Part shown: positions 1 through 7,518 of the stretch, in pieces
Layout: every line of letters starts with the position of its first letter
How positions within the stretch are numbered: the stretch's first letter is position 1
Source of the DNA: JBEBGV01 sp040081265
Lineage (GTDB): Bacteria; Acidobacteriota; Vicinamibacteria; Vicinamibacterales; UBA2999
Direction of reading: 5' to 3'
Length of the DNA: 26,631 bases
NCBI GenBank assembly: GCA_040081265.1
Contig: JBEBGV010000065.1
Coordinates: 1 to 26,631, forward strand
Made by a program: the position numbers and the translations under genes
Notes under the pieces: model-generated
The model's database searches: none
What the model was told of the DNA's origin: nothing
What the model saw: only the letters and a program-made list of their open reading frames with translations

Positions 1-1
1 C

Positions 2-2125
2 CAGATCATCTCCGCAACCTTCAACGTGCAGCGCGATCGCAGGGGGATGACGCCGCAGAAGCTGCGCGAGAGTTCGACGGTGGTCGGGCTGTCGCAGGGC
101 AGGCTCCGCGAGCAGGTCGAGAACCTGATGACGCGCATGAACAGCCAGCTGGTCCAGCAGGATCCGGCGTTCGCGAAGATCATCGAGATGATGCCGCAGG
201 CGATCGCCGCCATGCAGGAAGCCGAAGGCCACCTGGCCAAGGCGAGCCCGGACGCGGCGCTGCCCCTCGAGCAGAAGGCGTTGCAGATCCTCCAGAAGGC
301 CGAGGAGGAGTATCAGGTGCAGGTGCAGCAGGGTGGCGGCGGCGGTGGCGGCGGGGGCGGCTCGCAGCAGCAGCAGGAACTGGCCGACATCTTCGAGCAG
401 GAGCTCGACAAGATGGCCAGCCGCTACGAGACGGCTAACCGTGCCACGCAGCAGAGCGCCGACCGCGAAGTCGACGAGCTGCTCGAAAAGCTCAAGGAAC
501 TGGCCCGTCGTCAGCTGCAGGAGGCCGAGCGTCAGCGGCGTCGAGCGCTCGAAGGCGGCGCGGCGAGCAGCGGCTCGAGTGCCGCGCAGCAGCGCGCGCT
601 GGCCGAGCAGGTTGAAGAGGCTGCGCGTCGGCTCGAGCGTCTGGCCCGCGAAGAGAATCGTCAGGACCTGACCGACGCGGCCCGTCAGATGCGTGAGGCG
701 GCAGATGCGATGCGTCGCGCCGCGGCCGGTGGCGACTCCAATGCTCAGGCGCAGGCACAGCGTGCGCTCGAGCGGCTGCAGCAGACCGAGAAGGATCTGC
801 AGCGCGGCATGACCGATCGCGCCGAGCGCGACATCGAGCAGGCCAAGGAGCAGGTTGAGGAGCTGGCCCGCGAGCAGGAAGAGATTGCGTCGGGCGTGCG
901 CGGCTTGTCGAACGCCGGTCAGCGCCGTGCCGAAGAAGCGCGACGCATCAACGACCGCAAGGACGACCTCGAAGGCCGCCTGGGCGAGCTCGAAGCGCAG
1001 CTCGACAACGCCGCCCGTGACGCGAGCGGCCGTGAGCGTGAGTCGTCTCGTCGGCTGGCCGAAGCCGCCGGGGCCATCAGGAACAACCGCCTGCGCGACA
1101 AGATCCGCTACTCGCGCGCGCTCGTGAGCCGGGGCATTGCGCCGGAGTCACTGCAGGCCAACGAGAACGACATCGCAAGCGGGATCGATGCCGTGCGCGA
1201 GAAACTCGACGAAGCCTCGAGTGCACTGGGCGCGGGTAACGAAGGCGACAAGCGCGCCGAGACGCTCGACAAGGCCCGTCGTCTCGCCCGCGGTCTCGAG
1301 TCGCTGCAGGAGCGCACACGTGAACGTGCCGAGCGCGACCAGCAGGGCCAGGGGCAGCAGGGCCAGCAGGGTCAGAACGGCGAGCAAGGCCAGGGGCAGC
1401 AAGGCCAGCAGGGCCAGCAGGGTCAGGGCCAGGGTCAGCAGGCTGGACAGCAAGGTCAGGGTCAAGGCCAGGGTCAGGGTCAGGGTCAGGGCCAGCAGGC
1501 TGGGCAGCAGGGACAAGGTCAGGGACAAGGCCAGGGACAAGGCCAGGGTCAGGGCCAAGGCCAGGGCCAGGGCCAGGGACAAGGCCAGGGCCAGGGCCAG
1601 GGCCAGGGCCAGGCCGGACAGGGCGGGCAGGGTGGCCAGGGTCAGCAGGCCGGCCAGGGTGGCGGCGGCCAACGCAACGATGGCACGCTCGGCAATGGAG
1701 CGGGCGGGGGCGGGCAGCTCAATCGCGGCTTTGGCTTCGGCAACGGTCCGCTTGGTCCGGGATGGAACGGCCGTCTCTCGCCCGAGGACATCCGTCAGCT
1801 GCAGGCCGAGATGAGGCAGTGGAGCAACGAGGCGACCGACCTGCGGGGCATGCTGCGCGGTGAAGACGTCGATCCGCGCGAGCTCGACCAGATCCTGCGC
1901 GCGCTGCGTGAACTGCAGGACAACCGCATTTACCAGGATGTCAACGAGCTGACCAGGACGCAGCAGTTCGTGGCCGAGGGCCTCAAGCGTTTCGAGTTCG
2001 ATCTGCGCAGGAAGCTCGACGCAGAAGAAGGCGGTGTCGTCCTCTCGGGGAGCGATCAGGTGCCTGAAGAGTTCCGCAAGCTCGTGGAGCAGTACTATCG
2101 CTCGCTGTCACGGACGCAACGATAG
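2..2125 (+). CDS. DUF4175-like membrane-associated protein, 5' truncated
   Basis: The reading frame is open from base 2 (QIISATFNVQRDR...), so the gene begins before the window and the GTG at 26 is an internal Val. What remains is soluble: a charged alpha-helical, probably coiled-coil region rich in E, R, Q and A (about residues 30-440, numbered from base 26), a run of ten Gly near residue 104, then about 110 residues of almost pure Gln-Gly (bases about 1340-1672), and a conserved-looking C-terminal domain (PEDIRQLQAEMRQW to LSRTQR). DUF4175 proteins have N-terminal membrane helices, which would lie upstream. In related genomes this family sits beside MoxR ATPase, DUF58 and DUF4159 genes. Placement directly before two DUF4159 genes supports the call. 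Function is unknown; an envelope-associated scaffold is a guess. The family name is from memory of the architecture. Confidence 0.65.
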   Translation, partial: QIISATFNVQRDRRGMTPQKLRESSTVVGLSQGRLREQVENLMTRMNSQLVQQDPAFAKIIEMMPQAIAAMQEAEGHLAKASPDAALPLEQKALQILQKAEEEYQVQVQQGGGGGGGGGGSQQQQELADIFEQELDKMASRYETANRATQQSADREVDELLEKLKELARRQLQEAERQRRRALEGGAASSGSSAAQQRALAEQVEEAARRLERLAREENRQDLTDAARQMREAADAMRRAAAGGDSNAQAQAQRALERLQQTEKDLQRGMTDRAERDIEQAKEQVEELAREQEEIASGVRGLSNAGQRRAEEARRINDRKDDLEGRLGELEAQLDNAARDASGRERESSRRLAEAAGAIRNNRLRDKIRYSRALVSRGIAPESLQANENDIASGIDAVREKLDEASSALGAGNEGDKRAETLDKARRLARGLESLQERTRERAERDQQGQGQQGQQGQNGEQGQGQQGQQGQQGQGQGQQAGQQGQGQGQGQGQGQGQQAGQQGQGQGQGQGQGQGQGQGQGQGQGQGQGQGQGQGQAGQGGQGGQGQQAGQGGGGQRNDGTLGNGAGGGGQLNRGFGFGNGPLGPGWNGRLSPEDIRQLQAEMRQWSNEATDLRGMLRGEDVDPRELDQILRALRELQDNRIYQDVNELTRTQQFVAEGLKRFEFDLRRKLDAEEGGVVLSGSDQVPEEFRKLVEQYYRSLSRTQR
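1340..1672 (+). repeat. Gln-Gly coding minisatellite
   Basis: About 330 bp of tandem hexamers of the type CAGGGC/CAGGGT/CAAGGC, encoding (QG)n with occasional QQ and AG interruptions inside the DUF4175-like gene. The repeat is a multiple of 3, so unit gain or loss would change length but keep the frame. Synonymous variation between units (ggc/ggt/gga) shows the tract is not a very recent homogeneous expansion. Confidence 0.9.
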
Positions 2126-2132
2126 CGACTAG

Positions 2133-2939
2133 ATGTGGAGGGTGTGGCCGGCGTTCGTGCTCGTGCTTGCCGTCGCGAGCGCCGCCACAGCCCAGTTCGG
2201 AGGATTTCGCAGTCCCCCGAAGTTCCCCACCAAAGACACCTTCGGGCACGGGTTCAACTTCTGCCGCGGTGTCTACACCAGCGGCCGGCGCGAAGCCGGT
2301 GGCCAGGGCTGGTCAACCGACTATCCGGACGCCGAACGCAATTTCTCGATTCGCCTCGGCGAACTCACCCGTACCAACGTCAGCAAGTCCGCTGAAGGGG
2401 AACCCGACTTCGTCGTCGTCCGCCTCACCGACCCGGCGCTGTACGGGTGTGGTTTCCTGCACCTCGAGGACGTCGGGACCGCATCGCTGACCGGGCCGGA
2501 GATCGAGGGGCTGCGAAACTACCTGCTGCGTGGCGGCTTCGTGTGGTGCGACGACTTCTGGGGCACGTCTGCCTGGAACAACTGGCTGAACGAGCTGAGG
2601 CATGTGCTGCCACCGGCAGAGTTTCCGGTCGTGGCGATTCCGCCCGACCATCCCATCTTCCGGGCGCAGTTCGAGGTGAAGGAGATTCCGCAGATTCCTT
2701 CCATCCAGTTCTGGCGGCAGAGCGGCGGGGGCACGTCCGAGCGCGGCGCCGACAGCGCGCGGCCCCAGTTCATGGGCGTCTTCGACGAGCGTGACAACCT
2801 GATGATGGTGATGACCCACAACACCGACATCTCGGACGCGTGGGAACGCGAAGGCGAGGATCCGCGGTTCTTCTACAACTTCTCGCCCAATGGCTACGCC
2901 GTGGGCATCAACATCCTGATGTACGCGATGACGCATTAG
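2133..2939 (+). CDS. Exported DUF4159 protein (copy 1)
   Basis: 268 aa. Residues 1-20 form a signal peptide (MWRVWPAFVLVLAVASAATA, then QF). The mature part has the DUF4159 pattern: GWSTDYPDAERNFSIRLGELT, then LYGCGFLHLEDVG, then the LRNYLLRGGFVWCDDFWG motif and the HPIFRAQFEVKEIPQIPS segment, ending NGYAVGINILMYAMTH. The start lies only 7 bp after the DUF4175-like stop, so the two are very probably co-transcribed. DUF4159 resembles the class I glutamine amidotransferase-like fold used in some gliding/BatA-type operons, but no catalytic triad can be assigned here. The role is unknown; the context suggests an envelope complex with the upstream protein. It is clearly paralogous to the next gene. 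Confidence 0.85.
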   Translation: MWRVWPAFVLVLAVASAATAQFGGFRSPPKFPTKDTFGHGFNFCRGVYTSGRREAGGQGWSTDYPDAERNFSIRLGELTRTNVSKSAEGEPDFVVVRLTDPALYGCGFLHLEDVGTASLTGPEIEGLRNYLLRGGFVWCDDFWGTSAWNNWLNELRHVLPPAEFPVVAIPPDHPIFRAQFEVKEIPQIPSIQFWRQSGGGTSERGADSARPQFMGVFDERDNLMMVMTHNTDISDAWEREGEDPRFFYNFSPNGYAVGINILMYAMTH

Positions 2940-2999
2940 TTGCTGGTTGCTGGTTGCTGGTTGCTGGTGCTGGTTGGTAGTGGGTAGTGGGTAGTGGAC
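2940..2999 (+). repeat. Heptanucleotide repeat array A (TTGCTGG / TAGTGGG)
   Basis: Starts on the base after the TAG stop of the first DUF4159 gene. Four perfect TTGCTGG units (2940-2967), one 6-bp unit, then about three TAGTGGG units. No ORF or conserved protein frame. Same 7-bp period as the arrays at 3787, 11483, 15555, 16411 and 22297. Confidence 0.9.
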
Positions 3000-3000
3000 G

Positions 3001-3029
3001 GTACGTAGGGCGGGTCCGCAGGACCCGCC
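3001..3029 (+). repeat. REP-like hairpin element, copy 1
   Basis: GTACGTAG flank (3001-3008) followed by a perfect 9-bp stem GGCGGGTCC (3009-3017), loop GCA, GGACCCGCC (3021-3029). The reverse complement recurs at 26183-26211 with 28 of 29 bases identical. It lies in the short gap between the two DUF4159 genes, 13 bp upstream of the second start, so a transcript through it would fold next to the ribosome-binding site. Confidence 0.85.
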
Positions 3030-3042
3030 GAGGGAGCTGCCA

Positions 3043-3777
3043 ATGATCAGAACGCTTGCCGCACTTCTGCTCATCCTCACGCCGCTGGTGGCGACAGCGC
3101 AGTTCCAGCGCCGGCCGCAGTCCGCCTCCGCCACGGTCGACTACAACAGCCACTTCGCGTTCACCAGGCTCCGCTACGGCCAGAACCTTGGCGGCTTTGG
3201 CGGCTCCTCGTGGTCACACGACTATCCCAGCGCCGACCGCAACCTGTCGCACATCCTCGACTACATCACGAACATGCGCGTGCGGCTCGACGGCACCAAC
3301 GTGCTCGATCTCGACGACCCGCGGATTTACGAGAACCCCATCCTCTACGTCTCGGAACCCGGCTACTGGCGAATCTCCGACAGCGAGGTGCGCAGTCTTC
3401 GCGCCTACCTGATGAAGGGCGGGTTCATGATCTTCGACGACTTCGAGGGTCCGCACTTCGACAACATGGCGGAGCAGATGCGCAAGGCGGTGCCCGAGTA
3501 CGGCTGGATGGAGATTGGCGTGGAGCACCCGATTTTCCAGACGTTCTTCGAATTGCAGGTCCTGAATGTGCCGCACCCGAGTGAACGGGTCACGCCCCGC
3601 TTCATGGCGATGTTCGAAGGCAACGATCCGAAGCGCCGCATGATCGCACTCGCCAACCACAACAGCGACCTGGCGGAGTACTGGGAATGGTCGGCCGAAG
3701 GGCTCTATTCTCAGGATCCGACCAACAACTCCTACCGCCTCGGTGTGAACTACATCGTCTACGGCATGACGCACTGA
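3043..3777 (+). CDS. Exported DUF4159 protein (copy 2)
   Basis: 244 aa with signal peptide MIRTLAALLLILTPLVATA then QF. The motifs parallel copy 1: SWSHDYPSADRNLSHILDYIT, ILYVSEPGYWRISDSEVRSLRAYLMKGGF with FDDFEGPHFDNM, HPIFQTFFELQVLNVPHPS, and an ending NSYRLGVNYIVYGMTH. The start is supported by GAGGGAG (3030-3036) 6 bp upstream. The two copies share layout and motif spacing but are well diverged, so this is an old duplication or a heterodimer-type pair. No catalytic residues can be assigned. It is separated from copy 1 by the heptamer array and the REP hairpin. Confidence 0.85.
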   Translation: MIRTLAALLLILTPLVATAQFQRRPQSASATVDYNSHFAFTRLRYGQNLGGFGGSSWSHDYPSADRNLSHILDYITNMRVRLDGTNVLDLDDPRIYENPILYVSEPGYWRISDSEVRSLRAYLMKGGFMIFDDFEGPHFDNMAEQMRKAVPEYGWMEIGVEHPIFQTFFELQVLNVPHPSERVTPRFMAMFEGNDPKRRMIALANHNSDLAEYWEWSAEGLYSQDPTNNSYRLGVNYIVYGMTH

Positions 3778-3786
3778 CTGGTTGTT

Positions 3787-3821
3787 AGTTCTCAGTTCCT
3801 AGTTCTTAGTTCCTAGTTGAC
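3787..3821 (+). repeat. Heptanucleotide repeat array B (AGTTCCT)
   Basis: Five consecutive 7-bp units: AGTTCTC, AGTTCCT, AGTTCTT, AGTTCCT, AGTTGAC. It starts 9 bp after the stop of the second DUF4159 gene. The flanking bases (ctggttgtt before, ctgctggttgg after) look like more degenerate units of array A. Confidence 0.85.
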
Positions 3822-3842
3822 GGCTGCTGGTTGGGCCTGGCT

Positions 3843-3848
3843 TATAAT
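3843..3848 (+). promoter_or_regulatory. -10 box TATAAT for a leaderless M20 peptidase transcript
   Basis: Consensus TATAAT with only 8 nt before the ATG at 3857 and no purine-rich Shine-Dalgarno between. A start site 6-8 nt downstream of the box would fall on or next to the ATG. A TTGACG is present at 3817-3822 but the 20-bp spacer is long for a -35 element. Confidence 0.6.
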
Positions 3849-3856
3849 CCGGCGCC

Positions 3857-5104
3857 ATGCGTCACCTTTTCACGTTCGCCGTGCTCCTCATGCCTGCGCT
3901 TGCCGCGGCCCAGGCCAACGACACCGTGCGCGCCCGTGCCCAAGCTGAGGCGTCACCGATGCTCGACACCATGCGCGACCTGGTGGCAATCGAGTCCGGC
4001 AGCAGCGACCCTGAGGGGCTCGCCCGAATCGCCGCGCTGATCGCCGGCCGGATGCGGGCCCTCGGTGGCGAGGTCGAGATGGTGCCCGCGCCGCCGGGCG
4101 CACTGCGTTTCTCGAGCACGCCCGAGAAGCTGGGCGAGACGCTGGTGGCGCGGTTCAAAGGCCGCGGCACGAAGCGGGTTCTGCTGCTGGCGCACATGGA
4201 CACCGTCTACCAGCGCGGCACCCTCGCGCAGCAGCCATTCCGCATCGAGGGTGACCGCGCCTACGGCCTCGGCATTGCCGACGACAAGCACGGTGTGGCG
4301 CTCATCCTCCACGCGCTGGCGATGTTGCGGTCGCTCGACTTCGATCGGTACGGGCTGATCACCGTGCTGATCAACGGCTCCGAAGAAGTCGCCTCACCGG
4401 CGTCGCGTGAGCTGATCGCCACGCTCGGCGCCCAGCACGACGTCACGCTCTCATGCGAAGGATCGGGACCCAACGATGCGATCCGGCTGGCGACGACGGG
4501 CATTCAGAACGCGCTGCTCTCGGTGAAGGGACGCGCCTCACATGCCGGCGTGGCGCCGGAGCAGGGGCGCAACGCCTTCTACGAACTGGCGCACCAGGTG
4601 CTGCAGATGCGGGACCTGTCAGACCCGTCGAAGGCGCTGAAGGTGAACTGGACGATCGGCCAGGCCGGAAGCGTTTTCAACGCCATCCCTGGAGACGCGC
4701 GCGCGGTGGCCGACATGCGCGCCGACGATCCGCGCGAGTTCGCCGCTGTCGAAGCGGTGATGCGCGAACGGATCAAGAACACGCTGATACCCGACACCAC
4801 CGTCGAACTCCGCTTCGAGCCGATCTTCCCGCCGCTGCCGTTGCGCGAGCAATCGCAGCGCACGGCGGCGCAGGCGCAACGGATTTACGCCGAGATTGGC
4901 AGGACCCTGGCGGTATTGGAGCGGCCGACGGGCGGCGGCACCGACGCCGCCTACGCCGCGCAGAAGACCGACGCCCCGGTGATCGAGGGTTTTGGCCTGA
5001 AGGGTTTCGGCGCACACTCCAGTAACGCCGAGTACGTCGAGATCAGCTCCATCGAGCCGCGGCTCTATCTGCTCACACGGATGATCATGGAGATGTCGAA
5101 GTAA
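3857..5104 (+). CDS. Exported M20 metallopeptidase (carboxypeptidase G2-like)
   Basis: 415 aa with signal peptide MRHLFTFAVLLMPALAAAQA. M20 family zinc-dependent exopeptidase motifs are all present: AHMDTV (H113, D115), the bridging Asp in GIADDKHG (D142/D143), the catalytic/ligand Glu pair NGSEEVAS (E176, E177), the lid-domain SHAG, and the late GGGTDAAYAA. Layout and length match the glutamate carboxypeptidase (CPG2) branch, which removes C-terminal Glu or similar from peptides or folate-like conjugates. The true substrate cannot be read from sequence. The signal peptide places it in the periplasm or outside. It appears to be a single transcription unit, with its own -10 box upstream and 75 bp to the next gene. 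Confidence 0.9.
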   Translation: MRHLFTFAVLLMPALAAAQANDTVRARAQAEASPMLDTMRDLVAIESGSSDPEGLARIAALIAGRMRALGGEVEMVPAPPGALRFSSTPEKLGETLVARFKGRGTKRVLLLAHMDTVYQRGTLAQQPFRIEGDRAYGLGIADDKHGVALILHALAMLRSLDFDRYGLITVLINGSEEVASPASRELIATLGAQHDVTLSCEGSGPNDAIRLATTGIQNALLSVKGRASHAGVAPEQGRNAFYELAHQVLQMRDLSDPSKALKVNWTIGQAGSVFNAIPGDARAVADMRADDPREFAAVEAVMRERIKNTLIPDTTVELRFEPIFPPLPLREQSQRTAAQAQRIYAEIGRTLAVLERPTGGGTDAAYAAQKTDAPVIEGFGLKGFGAHSSNAEYVEISSIEPRLYLLTRMIMEMSK

Positions 5105-5125
5105 GCCCAGGCCCTGGCTCAGTTG

Positions 5126-5134
5126 TGGTATACA
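5126..5134 (+). promoter_or_regulatory. Candidate extended -10 (TGGTATACA)
   Basis: TG-N-TATACA at 5126-5134 in the 75-bp gap before the DUF6152 gene, with no good -35 at 17 bp. The downstream gene also has a strong AAGGAG (5167-5172) 7 bp before its ATG, so this would give a normal leader of about 40 nt. Confidence 0.4.
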
Positions 5135-5179
5135 GGCGCACTCAGGTCCGATGGCTGACTTGGTAGAAGGAGCGTCTGT

Positions 5180-5593
5180 ATGGGTTCTCGACTGATGGCG
5201 TCGGCGTTCGCACTCGCACTCGCTGCCCTCGTTCCCCTCCCCGCTGCGGCCCACCACTCGTTTGCGGCCCAGTTCGACGGTTCCAAGCCGATCACCCTTC
5301 AGGGACTGGTGACCAAAGTCGAGTGGCGCAACCCTCACATCTGGGTGTATCTCGACGTGAAGAATCCCGACGGCTCCGTCACGGCCTGGCAGTGCGAAGG
5401 TGGCGCACCCAACGCACTGACGCGTCAGGGATGGAACCGGAACACGCTCAAGCTCGGGGAGGCGGTGACCATCGACGGCTACCTGGCCAAGGACGGTACC
5501 AAAACCTGTAACGCCCGAACCTGGAAGTTTGGCGGGCGGACGGTGTTTGCCGGTTCTGCCGATGATGGCGGTCCTGCGGCGGCGCCCCGGTGA
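5180..5593 (+). CDS. Exported DUF6152 family protein
   Basis: 137 aa. Signal peptide MGSRLMASAFALALAALVPLPAAA is cleaved just before HHSFAAQFD, the typical mature start of DUF6152. The rest follows the family: ITLQGLVTKVEWRNPHIWVYLDVKNPDGSVTAWQCEGGAPNALTRQGW, then LKLGEAVTIDGYLAKDGT. The predicted fold is a small OB-like beta barrel in the periplasm. The family has no assigned function; it recurs beside exported proteins and DUF6644 membrane proteins as here, which suggests one envelope system. Start chosen on the AAGGAG site at 5167-5172 and the signal peptide. Confidence 0.85.
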   Translation: MGSRLMASAFALALAALVPLPAAAHHSFAAQFDGSKPITLQGLVTKVEWRNPHIWVYLDVKNPDGSVTAWQCEGGAPNALTRQGWNRNTLKLGEAVTIDGYLAKDGTKTCNARTWKFGGRTVFAGSADDGGPAAAPR

Positions 5594-5662
5594 TGTGTGC
5601 CCTGGTGACGTTATCTGCACGTCTGCGTCGATGGTGACCGTGCCGCGACAGAGGAGCTCGAG

Positions 5663-6478
5663 ATGATGAAGTATGTTGCCCCGATTACCTGCGCGACGGC
5701 ATTGGCCGTCGTCGGTGCGCTGGCCCTTGTCGAGGCCCAGGGCCCCAACGCGTCGCCGGTGCTGACAGCCATGCCGGCCGCCAACGGCACGCCCATTCCG
5801 CGCATGCCCGATGGTCGTGCGGATCTCTCTGGCGTCTGGAACAAGGCGATTCACCAGAACACGTCGCGCCCGGTCGAGCCGCTGCCGTTCACCCCTGCAG
5901 GCCTCAAGGCATTCAACGAGGTGGCGACCACGATCGACCCGACGAGCCGCTGCATCCTGCCGGGCGTGCCGCGCGTCAACAATTCACCCTACCCGTTCCA
6001 GATCATGCAGATGGCCGACCGCGTGGTCTTCGTCTACGAGTACATGCACAACTTCCGGGTGATCTACACCGACGGTCGTGGCCATCGACCGAACTGGGAG
6101 CCGTCGCTGATGGGCGACTCGATCGGCCGCTGGGATGGCGACACGCTCGTGATCGACACCGTCAATCTCACTGATCGCACCTGGCTCGACGATCACGGCA
6201 ATCGGCACAGCGATGCCCTGCACGTCACCGAGCGGTGGCGGCGAATGAGTGCCAACCAGCTGTGGTATGAAGCCACGATCGACGATTCGAAGTTCTACAC
6301 GAGACCGTGGACGACCGGTTGGGTCACGGCGTTGGCTCCCAAGGAGTGGGAGATCATGGAATACGCCTGCACGGACAACAACAAGGATCTCTACGACGGC
6401 CATCTGCAGCCGGGGTCGCTTGACGGATCGGGCCGCGACGGCTCCGCGATTGGCACCCCAGCGCCCCCGAGGCGATGA
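5663..6478 (+). CDS. Exported protein of unknown function (DUF6152-associated)
   Basis: 271 aa. The N-terminus MMKYVAPITCATALAVVGALALVEAQ is a signal peptide, and the start has GAGGAG (5650-5655) upstream. Recognisable pieces are PRMPDGRADLSGVWNKA near the mature N-terminus, SPYPFQIMQMADRVVFVYEYMHNFRVIYTDGRGH, and the strongly conserved-looking GRWDGDTLVIDTVNLTDRTWLD. I know this architecture as a common unnamed exported family of Acidobacteriota and Proteobacteria, often beside DUF6152. I do not know a domain name. Its two Cys (PTSRCILPG and EYACTDN) could form a disulfide. It overlaps the next gene by 4 bp (ATGA), which implies translational coupling with the first DUF6644 protein. Confidence 0.75.
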   Translation: MMKYVAPITCATALAVVGALALVEAQGPNASPVLTAMPAANGTPIPRMPDGRADLSGVWNKAIHQNTSRPVEPLPFTPAGLKAFNEVATTIDPTSRCILPGVPRVNNSPYPFQIMQMADRVVFVYEYMHNFRVIYTDGRGHRPNWEPSLMGDSIGRWDGDTLVIDTVNLTDRTWLDDHGNRHSDALHVTERWRRMSANQLWYEATIDDSKFYTRPWTTGWVTALAPKEWEIMEYACTDNNKDLYDGHLQPGSLDGSGRDGSAIGTPAPPRR

Positions 6479-6972
6479 CGTCTCAACTCCTGGTCTGGTG
6501 CCAGTGGCTCGAGGCCACTGGCATCGGAACAGCAGTCCGGGAGTCGTCGTTGTTGTTTCCGCTGGTGCTCGGGACGCACCTGCTGGCGCTGGGAATCTCG
6601 GTCGGCACGACGGCGATCTGGGATCTGCGTCTGCTGGGCGTGACGCTGAAGCAGGAGCCGGTCTCTGAAGTCATGGGACAACTCCTGCCGTGGAGCATGG
6701 CCGGGTTCGCGGGGATGTTCATCAGCGGCGCACTCCTGTTTTCGTCAGAAGCCACCTACGTCTTCGACAGCCCCTGGTTTCTACTCAAGATCGCCTGCCT
6801 GATGCTGGCGGGCGTCAACGCGCTCGTCTATCACCTCACGATCGAGCGCCGCATCCATGAATGGGATCGTCAGGTACGGCCGCCTGGCGCGGCCAGGCTC
6901 GCCGGCGCGATGTCGCTGACGCTCTGGACGGTGGTGATCATCGCCGGGCGGACGACTGCGTACAGTCTCTGA
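6475..6972 (+). CDS. DUF6644 family four-helix membrane protein (copy 1)
   Basis: 165 aa, with about four transmembrane segments (roughly residues 24-46, 66-88, 99-122 and 141-163). Family features: WCQWLEATGIGTAVRESSLLFPLVLGTHLLAL at the N-terminus with a Glu and a His in or near helix 1, DLRLLG after helix 1, and LLFSSEATYVF between helices 2 and 3. The start overlaps the upstream stop by 4 bp. Function is unknown. The bundle with buried His resembles small haem- or copper-handling membrane proteins, but that is speculation. It is paralogous to the next gene. Confidence 0.8.
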   Translation: MTSQLLVWCQWLEATGIGTAVRESSLLFPLVLGTHLLALGISVGTTAIWDLRLLGVTLKQEPVSEVMGQLLPWSMAGFAGMFISGALLFSSEATYVFDSPWFLLKIACLMLAGVNALVYHLTIERRIHEWDRQVRPPGAARLAGAMSLTLWTVVIIAGRTTAYSL

Positions 6973-6984
6973 GCCCCGTCAGCA

Positions 6985-7470
6985 ATGTCCCGCGCCGCGC
7001 TGCTTCCCTTGTTCCAGTGGTGTGACCACACCGCGATCGCGATCGCGATCCGCGAATCCACCTGGCTGTTTCCTTTCATCCAGGTGTTCCATCTACTCGG
7101 CTTGACGCTGCTGCTCGGCACCACCGTGGTGGTCGACCTGAGGCTGATGGGTTGTGGGTTGCGACGCCAGCCGATCTCGCGCCTCGCGCTGAACCTGTGG
7201 CCATGGATGCAGAGGAGCCTCGCGGTCATCCTTGGCAGCGGCATCCTGCTCTTTGTCTCGGAAGCCATGAAGTGCTACGGCAACGACGCCTTCTGGTTCA
7301 AGATGGGAGCCCTGACCCTGGCTCTCGCGTTTCACTTCACCGTCTTCAGGGCCACCATCACCGCTGACGACACACAGGTGACGCCCCTGCGCAGCCGTGC
7401 TGCCGGTGTCGTGTCGCTGTTGCTGTGGTTGAGCGTCGGCGCTGGCGGCGCCGCGATCGGTTTCGTCTAA
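6985..7470 (+). CDS. DUF6644 family four-helix membrane protein (copy 2)
   Basis: 161 aa, four predicted membrane helices. It shares with copy 1 the skeleton WC(D/E/Q)-x-T-x-I-x-x-x-x-RES-x-LFP-x-x-x-x-x-HLL, DLRLMG (DLRLLG in copy 1), and ILLFVSEAMKCY (LLFSSEATYVF in copy 1). The residues kept in both copies (Glu of RES, His of HLL, Asp/Arg of DLR, Glu of SEA) are the best candidates for function. It starts 12 bp after copy 1, so it is in the same operon. A heterodimer of the two copies is plausible. Confidence 0.8.
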   Translation: MSRAALLPLFQWCDHTAIAIAIRESTWLFPFIQVFHLLGLTLLLGTTVVVDLRLMGCGLRRQPISRLALNLWPWMQRSLAVILGSGILLFVSEAMKCYGNDAFWFKMGALTLALAFHFTVFRATITADDTQVTPLRSRAAGVVSLLLWLSVGAGGAAIGFV

Positions 7471-7473
7471 CCA

Positions 7474-7485
7474 GTTGCCGGCAAC
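7474..7485. repeat. Perfect 12-bp palindrome GTTGCCGGCAAC after DUF6644 gene
   Basis: GTTGCC/GGCAAC immediately downstream of the stop codon. The following bases (cggcgaccgaccgctggttgct) resemble the GGTTGCT/CAACCGG heptamers of arrays A and F. This is probably a very short member of the heptamer-repeat class and possibly a weak terminator; there is no T run. Confidence 0.5.
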
Positions 7486-7503
7486 CGGCGACCGACCGCT
7501 GGT

Positions 7504-7512
7504 TGCTAGAAT
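7504..7512 (+). promoter_or_regulatory. Extended -10 TGCTAGAAT for leaderless DUF486 gene
   Basis: TG-C-TAGAAT with 6 nt to the ATG at 7519 and no Shine-Dalgarno. The spacing puts the expected transcription start on the first base of the start codon. Confidence 0.55.
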
Positions 7513-7518
7513 CTCGTC

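Noticed and set aside
1148..1672. 174-codon minus-strand hydrophobic (Leu-Ala-Leu) frame that looks like a membrane protein
   Set aside because: It is the reverse translation of the Gln-Gly minisatellite; the hydrophobic pattern is a by-product.
3001..3029. Rho-independent terminator of the first DUF4159 gene
   Set aside because: The hairpin is strong but is followed by CGAGGGAGC and the next ribosome-binding site, with no T run; a mobile REP-like element fits better given the copy at 26183.
4619..5854. 411-codon minus-strand frame
   Set aside because: It lies antisense to the M20 peptidase, DUF6152 gene and the start of the next exported protein, which all have recognisable families; its translation has no family and is Arg/His-rich as expected of a GC-rich shadow.
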